Positions 52,046-59,857 of a DNA stretch of 64,000 nucleotides are shown piece by piece (position 1 is the first letter of the stretch; every line of letters begins with the position of its first letter). The stretch spans positions 1 to 64,000 of the forward strand of contig JANPJV010000301.1 in the NCBI GenBank assembly GCA_031425695.1, read 5' to 3'. The DNA is from JANPJV01 sp031425695. Its GTDB lineage: Bacteria; Pseudomonadota; Gammaproteobacteria; Xanthomonadales; SZUA-5. A model generated the notes under the pieces. The model made no database searches and was not told the origin of the DNA. It was given only the letters and a program-made list of their open reading frames with translations. Made by a program: the position numbers and the translations under genes.

Positions 52046-55000
52046 TTATGCCGGCTGAGCACTCGCGGCCTCGATCGTCGAGTTCGGGATGAACTGCCAG
52101 CGCCGCCAGATCGCGTAGGCCGCCGGCAGAACAAGCAGCGTGAGGAACATGCACGCCCACAAGCCGCCGACCACGGGGGCGGCGGTACGGGCTGAAAGGT
52201 CGGCGCCGACGCCGGATTCGAACAGCAGCGGTGTCAGTCCTAGCACGGTGGTCGCCACGGTCATCAACATCGGCCGCAAACACTTCGAAGCGCCGTCGAT
52301 GACAGCCGTATCGATGTCTGCGCGCTGGCGCAATTGCCCGCGTGCACGGGCGGCTTCAAATGCCTTATCGAGATAGACGACCACAACAATGCCGGTTTGC
52401 GCCGCGACACCGCCGACCGCGATCAGCCCGACCCACACCGCAGTGGACAGGTTGTAGTCGAGCAACGCGAGCAGCCACACACTTCCGGCGATGGCAAACG
52501 GCAGGCTCATCAGCACCAGTCCGGTCTGGGCCCAACCGCGCAGCGACAGGTAGAGCAGCGCGATGATCAGAAACAGGGTCAGCGGCAAAACCACGCGCAT
52601 GCGCGCTTCCATGTCCGCCAAGAATTCGTATTGTCCGGTCCACTGCAGGCTATATCCCGCCGGCAACGCCAACCGATCGCGCACCAGGCGCTTGGCGTCC
52701 TCGACCCAGCCGCCGAGATCGCGCTCAGCACTGTCGATGTCGGCGAATACGTAGCCGACGAGCACCCCGTTCTCGTCCTTGATCATCGGCGGACCGCTGA
52801 CCACACGCACGTCGGCCAGAGTTCCAAGGGGTACGGTGGTGCCTCCCGACTGCCAACGGTCCCAGCCGTCGGCGGCGACAACTGCAGGCGCGCCTGATCC
52901 CATCCCGGAATCATTCATGGCCGGTGCGTTCGATCCCGATTTGCCCCCCATGCCGCCCATGTCCCCGCCGCTGGCGCGCACTTCGCTGCGTGCGGCAGGC
53001 GCGCTGCCGCGACCTGATCCCTCGCCCTCGGCAGGCATCGCGGATGCGACACGTGGAATCGCAATCGGCAGCGCGCGCAGCAATTGCGGGTCAGCGCGAA
53101 AGTCGGCGCCGTAGCGAACATTGACTGAGAAACGCGCGCGGCCATCAATGATCGTGGAGATCGGCATGCCGCCAATGCTTGCCTCGACGTTTTCGAGGAT
53201 GTCGCGCACGCTCAAGCCGAAGCGCGCGATCGCTTCCCGATCCGGCACAATGTCGATGTACTCGCGTCCGGTCTGGCGTTCGGCGAAGGTGCTGCGCGTC
53301 CCGCTCACCTCGCGCAGCAGACCTTCGATCGCGAGGCTCACGCGCTCAATGCCGGGCAGATCAGGGCCGAAGACCTTGATGCCCACTGGCGTGCGCACGC
53401 CCGTGGTGAGCATGTCGATGCGCGTCCGGATCGGTGGCGAAATGGCGATCTGGTAGCCTGGCATGCGCAGCGCGGCATCGAGATCGCGCGCCAGTTCGGC
53501 TTGATTGCGCGGCCCAAGCTCGGGCCAGAGCGGACGCAGCACGCCCTTGAACCATGCTGGCGCCCAGCCGCTGTACCAGCGCTGGCGCGGGACGTCGGGC
53601 CATTGCTCGCGCGGCTTCAGTACCACCACCGACTCGTTCATATCGAGTTGCGCGGGGTCGGTCGCAGTGTCCGCACGGCCGGCCTTGCCGTGCACTGACG
53701 CGACTTCGGCGAAGCCTTTGATGATGCGATGCTGTGCGCCGAGTGCTCCGCGTGCCTCCTCGATCGAAATGCCGGGAAATGTCGTCGGCATCACCAGCAG
53801 TGAACCCTCGTCGAGCGGCGGCATGAACTCCGAACCGAGACGCATGAACACCGGGACCGTGGCGAGCATGGCGAGCGCCGCGGCCAACGCCACGACCACG
53901 CGGCGGCGCACGACCATCGTCACGATGGGTCGATACAGCCGGCCGAGCACGCGATTGACCGGATTTTCCTGTTGGCCGCGTATGCGCCCGCGGAGCAGCC
54001 AAATCATCAGCGGCGGCGCCAGCGTCACCGACAGCAGCGCGGCCGCGAACATCGACAGCGTCTTCGTGTATGCCAGCGGTTCGAACAGCCGGCCGGCCTG
54101 TCCCGCCAGCGTAAAGATCGGCAGGAAGCTCACCGTGATCAACAGCAGCGAGAAGAAGATCGGTCGCCCGACTTCCTTGCAGGCGTCGATGATGATGCGG
54201 CGGCGGTCCGCGGCGGCGGGCGCAGCGGCTAGACGGGTGTGCGCGTTCTCGATCAGCACGATCGCCGCGTCGGTCAATTCGCCAATGGCAATCGCAATGC
54301 CGCCAAGCGACATGATGTTCGAGGTGAGCCCCAGGTAGCGGATGCCGATGAAGGAGAGCAGCACGGCCAACGGCAGGATGATCATCGCGACCAGCGCAGA
54401 GCGGGCGTGCATCAGAAACACCAGGCAGATCACCGCGACGATGATCCCTTCCTCGATCAAGGTCATGCGCAGGGTAGCGATCGAACCGAGAATCAGTTCC
54501 GAACGATCGTACGTCGGTAACAGCTTCACGTTGGCCGGCAACGACAGGGTCTCGATCTGCGCCTTCACCGCGCGAATCACCTCGAGCGCGTTCGAACCGA
54601 CGCGCATCACGACGATCCCGCCGACGACTTCCCCCTGACCGTTCAGGTCGGCGGTTCCGCGGCGAATCTCTGAGCCGAATTGAACGGTGGCGACGTCGCG
54701 CACGCGAATCGGCGTGCCGCCGGCGGCAACCGTCACCACGCTGAGCTCAAGATCCTGCAGCGACTTGACATAGCCGCGGCCGCGCAGCACGAACTCGCGC
54801 CCGCCCATCTCCAGAACGCGCGCGCCCACTTCACTGTTCGCATCGCGGACTGCCCGCGAGACATCGAGCGGGGTCACGTTGAAGGCGACCAGCTTTGCCG
54901 GGTCAAGCAGGATCTGATACTGACGCTCGAATCCGCCCATAGACGCAACTTCGGCGACGCCCTTCACGCCCTGCAATGCCGGACGGATGGTGAAGTCCTG

Positions 55001-55477
55001 CAATGCACGCAGCTCGGCCAGGTCCATGCGGCCCGAGGTGTCCTCGATCGCATACTGGTAGATCCAGCCGACGCCACTCGCATCCGGGCCCAAGGTGGGT
55101 ACTACACCGGGGGGAATCGATTGCTGCGCGCGGCCGATCTGTTCCAGGACGCGGGTACGTGCCCAATAGATGTCGGTGTCGTCTTCGAAGATCGCATAGA
55201 TGAAGCTCATGCCGAACATCGAATAGCCGCGGACGGTACGGACGCCGGGCGTGCTCTGCAGCGCGCGCACCAGCGGATAGGTGATCTGGTCCTCGACCAG
55301 GTCGGGACTGCGTCCCATCCACTCGGAAAATACGATCACCTGCGGATCGGATAGGTCGGGGATCGCGTCGAGCGGCGTCTTGCGTACGCAGTCGACCGCC
55401 CACAATGCGAGCAGCAAGGTCGCGCCGAAGACGATCCAGCGGTGTTGGGCCGACCATTCGATGACGCGCTCGATCAC
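52046..55477 (-). CDS. Heavy-metal RND efflux pump (CusA/CzcA family) with Gly/Met-rich insertion
   Basis: The 1143-residue protein starts at a GTG. Family motifs are TPLDAIPDLSDPQVIVFSEW, LGPDASGVGWIYQYAI and IAIAIGELTDAAIVLIENAH. The three copper-site Met contexts are kept: LVMPTTFPGIS, LDMNESVVV and DMLTTGVRTPVGIKV. It is about 95 residues longer than CusA. One insert lies near residues 640-670 (RQRWYSGWAPAWFKG). A larger one of about 75 residues near 805-880 is Gly/Ser/Met-rich (GGDMGGMGGKSGSN, NDSGMGSGAP). Probable Cu/Ag exporter, third gene of an operon with its channel and adaptor. Confidence 0.9.
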   Translation of the reverse strand: MIERVIEWSAQHRWIVFGATLLLALWAVDCVRKTPLDAIPDLSDPQVIVFSEWMGRSPDLVEDQITYPLVRALQSTPGVRTVRGYSMFGMSFIYAIFEDDTDIYWARTRVLEQIGRAQQSIPPGVVPTLGPDASGVGWIYQYAIEDTSGRMDLAELRALQDFTIRPALQGVKGVAEVASMGGFERQYQILLDPAKLVAFNVTPLDVSRAVRDANSEVGARVLEMGGREFVLRGRGYVKSLQDLELSVVTVAAGGTPIRVRDVATVQFGSEIRRGTADLNGQGEVVGGIVVMRVGSNALEVIRAVKAQIETLSLPANVKLLPTYDRSELILGSIATLRMTLIEEGIIVAVICLVFLMHARSALVAMIILPLAVLLSFIGIRYLGLTSNIMSLGGIAIAIGELTDAAIVLIENAHTRLAAAPAAADRRRIIIDACKEVGRPIFFSLLLITVSFLPIFTLAGQAGRLFEPLAYTKTLSMFAAALLSVTLAPPLMIWLLRGRIRGQQENPVNRVLGRLYRPIVTMVVRRRVVVALAAALAMLATVPVFMRLGSEFMPPLDEGSLLVMPTTFPGISIEEARGALGAQHRIIKGFAEVASVHGKAGRADTATDPAQLDMNESVVVLKPREQWPDVPRQRWYSGWAPAWFKGVLRPLWPELGPRNQAELARDLDAALRMPGYQIAISPPIRTRIDMLTTGVRTPVGIKVFGPDLPGIERVSLAIEGLLREVSGTRSTFAERQTGREYIDIVPDREAIARFGLSVRDILENVEASIGGMPISTIIDGRARFSVNVRYGADFRADPQLLRALPIAIPRVASAMPAEGEGSGRGSAPAARSEVRASGGDMGGMGGKSGSNAPAMNDSGMGSGAPAVVAADGWDRWQSGGTTVPLGTLADVRVVSGPPMIKDENGVLVGYVFADIDSAERDLGGWVEDAKRLVRDRLALPAGYSLQWTGQYEFLADMEARMRVVLPLTLFLIIALLYLSLRGWAQTGLVLMSLPFAIAGSVWLLALLDYNLSTAVWVGLIAVGGVAAQTGIVVVVYLDKAFEAARARGQLRQRADIDTAVIDGASKCLRPMLMTVATTVLGLTPLLFESGVGADLSARTAAPVVGGLWACMFLTLLVLPAAYAIWRRWQFIPNSTIEAASAQPA

Positions 55478-55487
55478 GGTCAGTCAC

Positions 55488-56744
55488 TCATCGATTGTCG
55501 TGATTCGGATGTTGTGCCGGCAGATTTGACGCGGGTTGTGGGTTCGCGTCGGCGCGAGGCGGCGCATCGCGAGGCCCTGTAGTCGAGTGCCCCGAGTGCC
55601 CGGTACTCCCCGAGGCACGCAAGCGGCTTTCAGAATCGATCAGGAACACCCCGCTCGAAACCACTTGCTCGTCGGGTGCCAACCCAGTCGTCACCTCGAT
55701 GCGTTCGCCGATACGGACACCGATCTTGATGTCGCGTGGCTTGAACGCGCCGGAAGCGGCGCGCACGAATACGAGGTGAGCATCCCCGGTATAGATCACG
55801 GCATCCCGGGCGACGGTCAGTACCTCGCGCGGCGCCGCCGCGAATTCGGCGGTGCCATACGAACCGGGACGAAGTTGGCCATCGTCGTTGGGCACGCGCA
55901 GACGCACTCTCCCGGTGCGCGAGCCCTCGCTCAACGCTGGATAGACAAAGTCGACAGTTGCCACGAATGGCGCACGACCTGACCCTGGAAAGCTGAGTGT
56001 TGCCGTGAGTCCAGGCCGGACCCGTGGCATATCAGCCTCGGCAATCTCGGCAATGACCCATACCTGCGAAAAATCGGCAATCGTCACGATCTCCGTGGAC
56101 GGGTCGACGGCTGTGCCGACGCTGACGCCACGGCGCAGGACGACACCGGCGCGGGGCGACGTCAGCATGACCAGGCGACGCGGTTGCTGCGATTTTTCGA
56201 TCCGGGAAATCTCTGCCTCGCTCATGCCCAGCACCCTGAGCCGAGCGCGCCCGGCGGCAATCACCGCGCTGTCGGGACCGCGTTGTGCCTGCCGCAACGC
56301 CGCCAGATACTCAAGCTGCGACGAATAAAGTTCCTGCGAGAACACCGCCGCCAAGCGCTCGCCAGCGCGCACGTTTTCGCCGGTGGTGTTGACGAACAGC
56401 TCCTCGATCCAGCCGGCGACACGGGTATGCACATGGCTGATGCGCGACTCATCGGCGACGACGGTTGCGACTGCTCGCAATGGAGCGCTGAGCGACTCCA
56501 GGCGCACCGGTTCGAGCTGGATACCCAACACATCAAGCTGGGCTGCCGCCAATTCAATCTCGGTGCGGGCGTTTGCGTTCGGCTGCGCCACCGCAGGTGG
56601 CGGCACCGTCGGCGCTGGTTCCACGTGTTGAGTCGCAAACGGCCAGCTCGCACGTCGGTCCTGAACAACCAGGAAGCCGGCGAAGACCACCGCCGTGATC
56701 AACGCGCCGGCAAGTGCACTTCGCCCACGGGGTCCAATAGTCAT
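55488..56744 (-). CDS. RND periplasmic adaptor (CusB/CzcB type)
   Basis: The 418-residue protein starts at MTIGPRGRSALAGALITAVVFAGFLVVQ, overlapping the previous stop by ATGA. It has an N-terminal anchor, a Pro-rich linker and the lipoyl/barrel-sandwich parts ISHVHTRVAGWIEELFVNTTGENVRAGERLAAVFSQELYSSQLEYLAALR and SPRAGVVLRRGVSVGTAVDPSTEIVTIADFSQVWVIAEIAEADMPRV. A C-terminal tail rich in His, Pro and Gly follows. Unlike the first adaptor (41212), it has neither the N-terminal metal motif nor a CusF domain. It connects the 1143-residue pump to its channel. Confidence 0.88.
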   Translation of the reverse strand: MTIGPRGRSALAGALITAVVFAGFLVVQDRRASWPFATQHVEPAPTVPPPAVAQPNANARTEIELAAAQLDVLGIQLEPVRLESLSAPLRAVATVVADESRISHVHTRVAGWIEELFVNTTGENVRAGERLAAVFSQELYSSQLEYLAALRQAQRGPDSAVIAAGRARLRVLGMSEAEISRIEKSQQPRRLVMLTSPRAGVVLRRGVSVGTAVDPSTEIVTIADFSQVWVIAEIAEADMPRVRPGLTATLSFPGSGRAPFVATVDFVYPALSEGSRTGRVRLRVPNDDGQLRPGSYGTAEFAAAPREVLTVARDAVIYTGDAHLVFVRAASGAFKPRDIKIGVRIGERIEVTTGLAPDEQVVSSGVFLIDSESRLRASGSTGHSGHSTTGPRDAPPRADANPQPASNLPAQHPNHDNR

Positions 56745-58042
56745 CGCGGCGACTCGGGAGTTTGTCCGGAGGCACGTATGAGCTTGGCCCATGCCTCGGC
56801 CAGAGCGGATTCGGCCATCACCAATTCGGCGCGCACTTCCCATAACGCGCGCGCTGATTCAATGACCGCTGCCAATGTGCCCTGGGCGGCACGGTAGCCG
56901 GCGAGCGCTGCGTCGACAGACGCGGCAGCGCGCGGCACGACATCGCTCTCCAGCATAAGCACTTGAATGCGCGCGGCGCTGACCAGCTCGCGCGTCTGCA
57001 CGGCTTCACCCGCAACCATGAGTTGCATCGCCTGCAATTCGGCTTGTGCCATGCGTTCCATGGCCTTGGCCTCGGCGACGCCGGCGCGCAATCGACTCCG
57101 ACCGATCGGAAGACTGACACCGAACATGAGCATTGCGCCCGGGCCCTCGGCCATGGTCGAGGCGCGCCCAACACGAACCGTTGCCATCGGCGCGTACATG
57201 GCGCGCATGACATCGATCTCGGCAGCCGCGCGCTCGATTTCTGCGGCCCCGGCGTGCAGCTCCGGCCGGTGTCCCAACGCCTGCGTGCGCAACCAGGCCG
57301 GCACCGGTGGTTCGTCGCGCCGCACCGAATAGTCGAACACCGGAATGCCGGCCTCAGGAGCGCGGCCGAGACTCGCGTTCAGCATCGCTTCGGCGGCGCG
57401 GATTTCGGCTACGAGCGATTGTTGCGTTGCCTGCGCGCGCGCCACTTCGACCTCAGCGCGCAGGATGTCAGCTTGCGTGCCGGTGCCGCTGCTGTAGCGA
57501 GCGCTCGCGGCATCGACGAGCTGCCGCGAGAGTTTGACCCGTTGCTCGATGACCAAGGACATCTGCCGGCGCTCGTGCAGCATGAAGAAGGCGCGTTGCG
57601 CGGTAACCGCCACGTCCAATTGCGCCAATTCGACGTCGGCGAGAGCCCGCTTGGCTTCGGCCTGTGCCGCGCGGCGGCGGTGACCGAGCAAACGCGACAA
57701 TGGGAATCGCTGCTCGACGGCGATGCTCCAGTCGTAGCGACGGCCGCCGTCGTCCTCCTCCATCATCGAAAACGGATAATGGTCGACCGCCGGCGACAGC
57801 ATGGGATCCTCGAGCGCGCCGACGATGTCCGGGCGCTGCGCGAGCGCCTCGGCGCGCGCACTCATCGCAACGATTTCGCGGCGATTCTCGCGTGCAATGC
57901 GGATTGCCGCCGCGAGCGTGAACGGCGTCGGTAGCGACCCTGGACCCGGCGCTGCTGTCTCGGCGCCGGCGGCGACGTTCATCAGCAGGCTGAGCCCGAG
58001 CAGGAGCAAGCAACAGCCGCGCGACAACGCGGAATCGCTCAT
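56741..58042 (-). CDS. TolC-family outer-membrane channel of the second RND system
   Basis: The 433-residue protein has AGGAG eight bases before its ATG. A signal peptide (CCLLLLGLSLLMNVAAGA) precedes two TolC repeats: FTLAAAIRIARENRREIVAMSARAEALAQRPDIVGALEDPMLS and TMAEGPGAMLMFGVSLPIGRSRLRAGVAEAKAMERMAQAELQAM. It is first gene of the leftward channel-adaptor-pump operon. It is unusually methionine-rich in the second half, as seen in copper-related channels. Confidence 0.87.
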   Translation of the reverse strand: MSDSALSRGCCLLLLGLSLLMNVAAGAETAAPGPGSLPTPFTLAAAIRIARENRREIVAMSARAEALAQRPDIVGALEDPMLSPAVDHYPFSMMEEDDGGRRYDWSIAVEQRFPLSRLLGHRRRAAQAEAKRALADVELAQLDVAVTAQRAFFMLHERRQMSLVIEQRVKLSRQLVDAASARYSSGTGTQADILRAEVEVARAQATQQSLVAEIRAAEAMLNASLGRAPEAGIPVFDYSVRRDEPPVPAWLRTQALGHRPELHAGAAEIERAAAEIDVMRAMYAPMATVRVGRASTMAEGPGAMLMFGVSLPIGRSRLRAGVAEAKAMERMAQAELQAMQLMVAGEAVQTRELVSAARIQVLMLESDVVPRAAASVDAALAGYRAAQGTLAAVIESARALWEVRAELVMAESALAEAWAKLIRASGQTPESPR

Positions 58043-58182
58043 GATCAATCTCCTGCGATGCTGGGAAGTACAGCCGGATGAAATTGCCATGCCGCGATGC
58101 GGCTACGGCGACTTCCTTTCAGGCCGCATAAGGTGTCTCGCGAAGGATCCGCGAGACACTGGTCACCAGGACCACTAAACCT

Positions 58183-58587
58183 TCAAGGCTTGTCGAGCTC
58201 GACGGTGTCGTTGACTTTGAGCTCGCCGCCGATGATTTCCGCGACTGAGTAATGATCATCAAATATTGTCGCGATGCGGACCGATCCGATGTTCTTCCGG
58301 GTAAAGTTTGGAATGGTGCGTTTGGGTGAGTACGGTCCCGGCTCATGCCTGATGACCTGAAGCACCTGGCCTACTTCGGCGCCATCGCGACTACCAATGC
58401 AGATCGTCACGGTTTTGTCTTTTACTTCCAATACCTGACCCTGCATGAAAAACTCATGTTTCAAGGAGCCGGCCATGGCCGAGGTCGAGATGCTGAGAAC
58501 GCCAATGAGTGCGACGGCGGCAAGCCCGCGCGACCAAGACGCAACGATGGATTTAGCAAAGCTGGAAGGGGACGAGTTGGCGTTCAC
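58183..58587 (-). CDS. Small exported hypothetical protein
   Basis: The 134-residue protein starts best at a GTG with AGGAG six bases upstream; an ATG two codons earlier abuts the AGGAG directly. A signal peptide (GLAAVALIGVLSISTSAMA) precedes a beta-rich domain: FMQGQVLEVKDKTVTICIGSRDGAEVGQVLQVIRH, then VRIATIFDDHYSVAEIIGGELKVNDTVEL. The pattern resembles small OB/SH3-like barrels with a G..V..G..L.V loop. I do not recognise a family. An FNR-like box lies upstream, centred about 87 bases before the start. Confidence 0.7.
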   Translation of the reverse strand: MNANSSPSSFAKSIVASWSRGLAAVALIGVLSISTSAMAGSLKHEFFMQGQVLEVKDKTVTICIGSRDGAEVGQVLQVIRHEPGPYSPKRTIPNFTRKNIGSVRIATIFDDHYSVAEIIGGELKVNDTVELDKP

Positions 58588-58666
58588 AAACATCTCCTGA
58601 CTGGATCGGCCAATGCGGATGCATGGGATTCGGTTTAGATCATGCCGATAGCCATGCTGTGGCCCT

Positions 58667-58680
58667 TTGATCCAGGTCAA
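58667..58680 (-). promoter_or_regulatory. FNR-like box upstream of the small exported protein
   Basis: TTGATCCAGGTCAA, one base off the TTGAT-N4-ATCAA palindrome. The distance to the 58587 start fits a -41.5 site with a leader of about 45 bases. Confidence 0.55.
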
Positions 58681-58741
58681 CTCCCGCTCATTGCTCCAAA
58701 AATCGGCGATACCTCATCGCCGGTGCGACTGGGCTTTCCAA

Positions 58742-58755
58742 TTGATCCAGATCAA
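58742..58755. promoter_or_regulatory. Perfect FNR/Dnr-type box
   Basis: TTGATCCAGATCAA, a full palindrome, 75 bases from the preceding box. No gene start is well placed for it on the plus strand. It may be a second upstream site for the leftward gene. Apart from these boxes, the dispersed repeat and one hairpin, 58588-59182 shows no supportable gene. Confidence 0.6.
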
Positions 58756-58934
58756 GTTGCTTTGGACACATCTCATGAAGATCTTGCCCATCCGAAAAAA
58801 CCTGAGGGCGCTCCAAAAGCCCAACGATATCGTTTGGAGCAAGTCCATAGGACCCACCGAGATTGGGCACCGCCCTGAGAGTGTGAAGGAAGGTCAGAAC
58901 AAGTCCATCCTGGCCTTGTTCAGACACGCTCTAC

Positions 58935-59014
58935 AAAAAGCGTGGTTTTTGTTTCGCTTGATTTTCAATGACTTGCACCATCGAAAAATGGCGGCACATC
59001 CATGTGCCGCGCGG
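58935..59014. repeat. Dispersed element, second copy (partner at 2984-3059)
   Basis: It has the same order as the first copy: an A/T hairpin, CGCTT, CCATCGAAAAATGGCGG and the palindrome GCGGCACATCCATGTGCCGC. The GCGGCACATCCATGTGCCGC block is identical in the two copies. Confidence 0.7.
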
Positions 59015-59039
59015 AACCTCTGACTTGTTCAGAGGTTCC
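59013..59039. terminator. Strong hairpin
   Basis: An 11-bp perfect stem GGAACCTCTGA / TCAGAGGTTCC with loop CTTGT, then TTAAATT. It may end transcription from either side in this gene-free gap. Confidence 0.5.
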
Positions 59040-59182
59040 TTAAATTGGCCGGTGATATCCGTCTGAGCAAACATCGCAGCAGGAGATTGCGCTTGGATCC
59101 ACGTCAATCCCCACCGGTGCGCGGCTTCAGCGGCCGCATGCGTGCCGCGATCACGGTGCATGGCTCATGGCCGGCGCCGACT

Positions 59183-59752
59183 TCAGTGTTCCGCAAAGGC
59201 CGATAGGGAGCCGTCACGACTCACGAGTTCGACGGTGTAAGGCTGCGTGCGGCCATCCGGCGTTTCCATGCCCGGCGAGCCCAGCGGCATGCCGGGTAGA
59301 ACCAGCCCCTTTGCGTCGGGCCTTTCCTGCAGCAACCGCTTGATGTCCGATGCCGGCACGTGCCCTTCGACAAAGTAATCGCCGACCTGCGCCGTGTGGC
59401 AGGAGCCCTTTCCTACGGGCACGCCGACGCTTTCCTTGATCGGGTTGAGATCGTCGGTCTTGCGCTCCTCCACTTTGAAGCCAGCGGCGCGCATGTGCTC
59501 CACCCAGAGCCCGCAGCAACCGCAGCTCGCGCTCTTGTGAACCACGACCGCGGGCAATTCGTCCATGGCATCTGCCAACGGGGGTGCCTGCGATGTGCTT
59601 TCAGTGACCGGCACTGACTCAGTCTGCGCGACAGCCGTCGGAGCGCTCGACGGCGCGCCATTTCCGTCGGGCGCGCGTGCGCAAGCTGATCCCAAAAGGC
59701 TCGCCGCGAGAAGGCCCAGCATGATTTTCGATTTTGGGTTCATAGGACGCAT
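59183..59752 (-). CDS. DUF411 metal-binding protein, exported
   Basis: The 189-residue protein starts at an ATG with GGAGG upstream. The N-terminal hydrophobic stretch IMLGLLAASLLGSAC includes a lipobox-like LLGSAC. The DUF411 domain follows: VVVHKSASCGCCGLWVEHMRAAGFKVEERKTDDLNPIKESVGVP, SCHTAQVGDYFVEGHVPASDIKRLLQERPDAKGLVLPGMPLGSPGME. The CGCC and Cys-His-Met residues bind Cu(I) in relatives. It stands between the small exported protein and copA. An FNR-like box (59814-59827) lies upstream at a suitable distance. Confidence 0.88.
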   Translation of the reverse strand: MRPMNPKSKIMLGLLAASLLGSACARAPDGNGAPSSAPTAVAQTESVPVTESTSQAPPLADAMDELPAVVVHKSASCGCCGLWVEHMRAAGFKVEERKTDDLNPIKESVGVPVGKGSCHTAQVGDYFVEGHVPASDIKRLLQERPDAKGLVLPGMPLGSPGMETPDGRTQPYTVELVSRDGSLSAFAEH

Positions 59753-59813
59753 GTGTTCCTCCGTATCCATCAATTCGTGAGGCATAAGGTACATTGCCGC
59801 GGGAAATCCAGCC

Positions 59814-59827
59814 TTGATCCTCGTCAA
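59814..59827 (-). promoter_or_regulatory. FNR-like box upstream of the DUF411 gene
   Basis: TTGATCCTCGTCAA matches TTGAT-N4-RTCAA. Its centre is 69 bases before the DUF411 start, allowing a -41.5 promoter with a leader of about 27 bases. Confidence 0.55.
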
Positions 59828-59857
59828 CGAGCCCACCGATGGGATCGGGCGTCAACT

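Noticed and set aside
58642..59023. Small plus-strand proteins in the gap before the DUF411 gene
   Set aside because: Frames overlap FNR boxes and the dispersed repeat, have no ribosome site and no domain character.
59091..59105. Further FNR-like site (TTGGATCCACGTCAA)
   Set aside because: Half-site spacing is off by one or the left half is mismatched, and no start is suitably placed.
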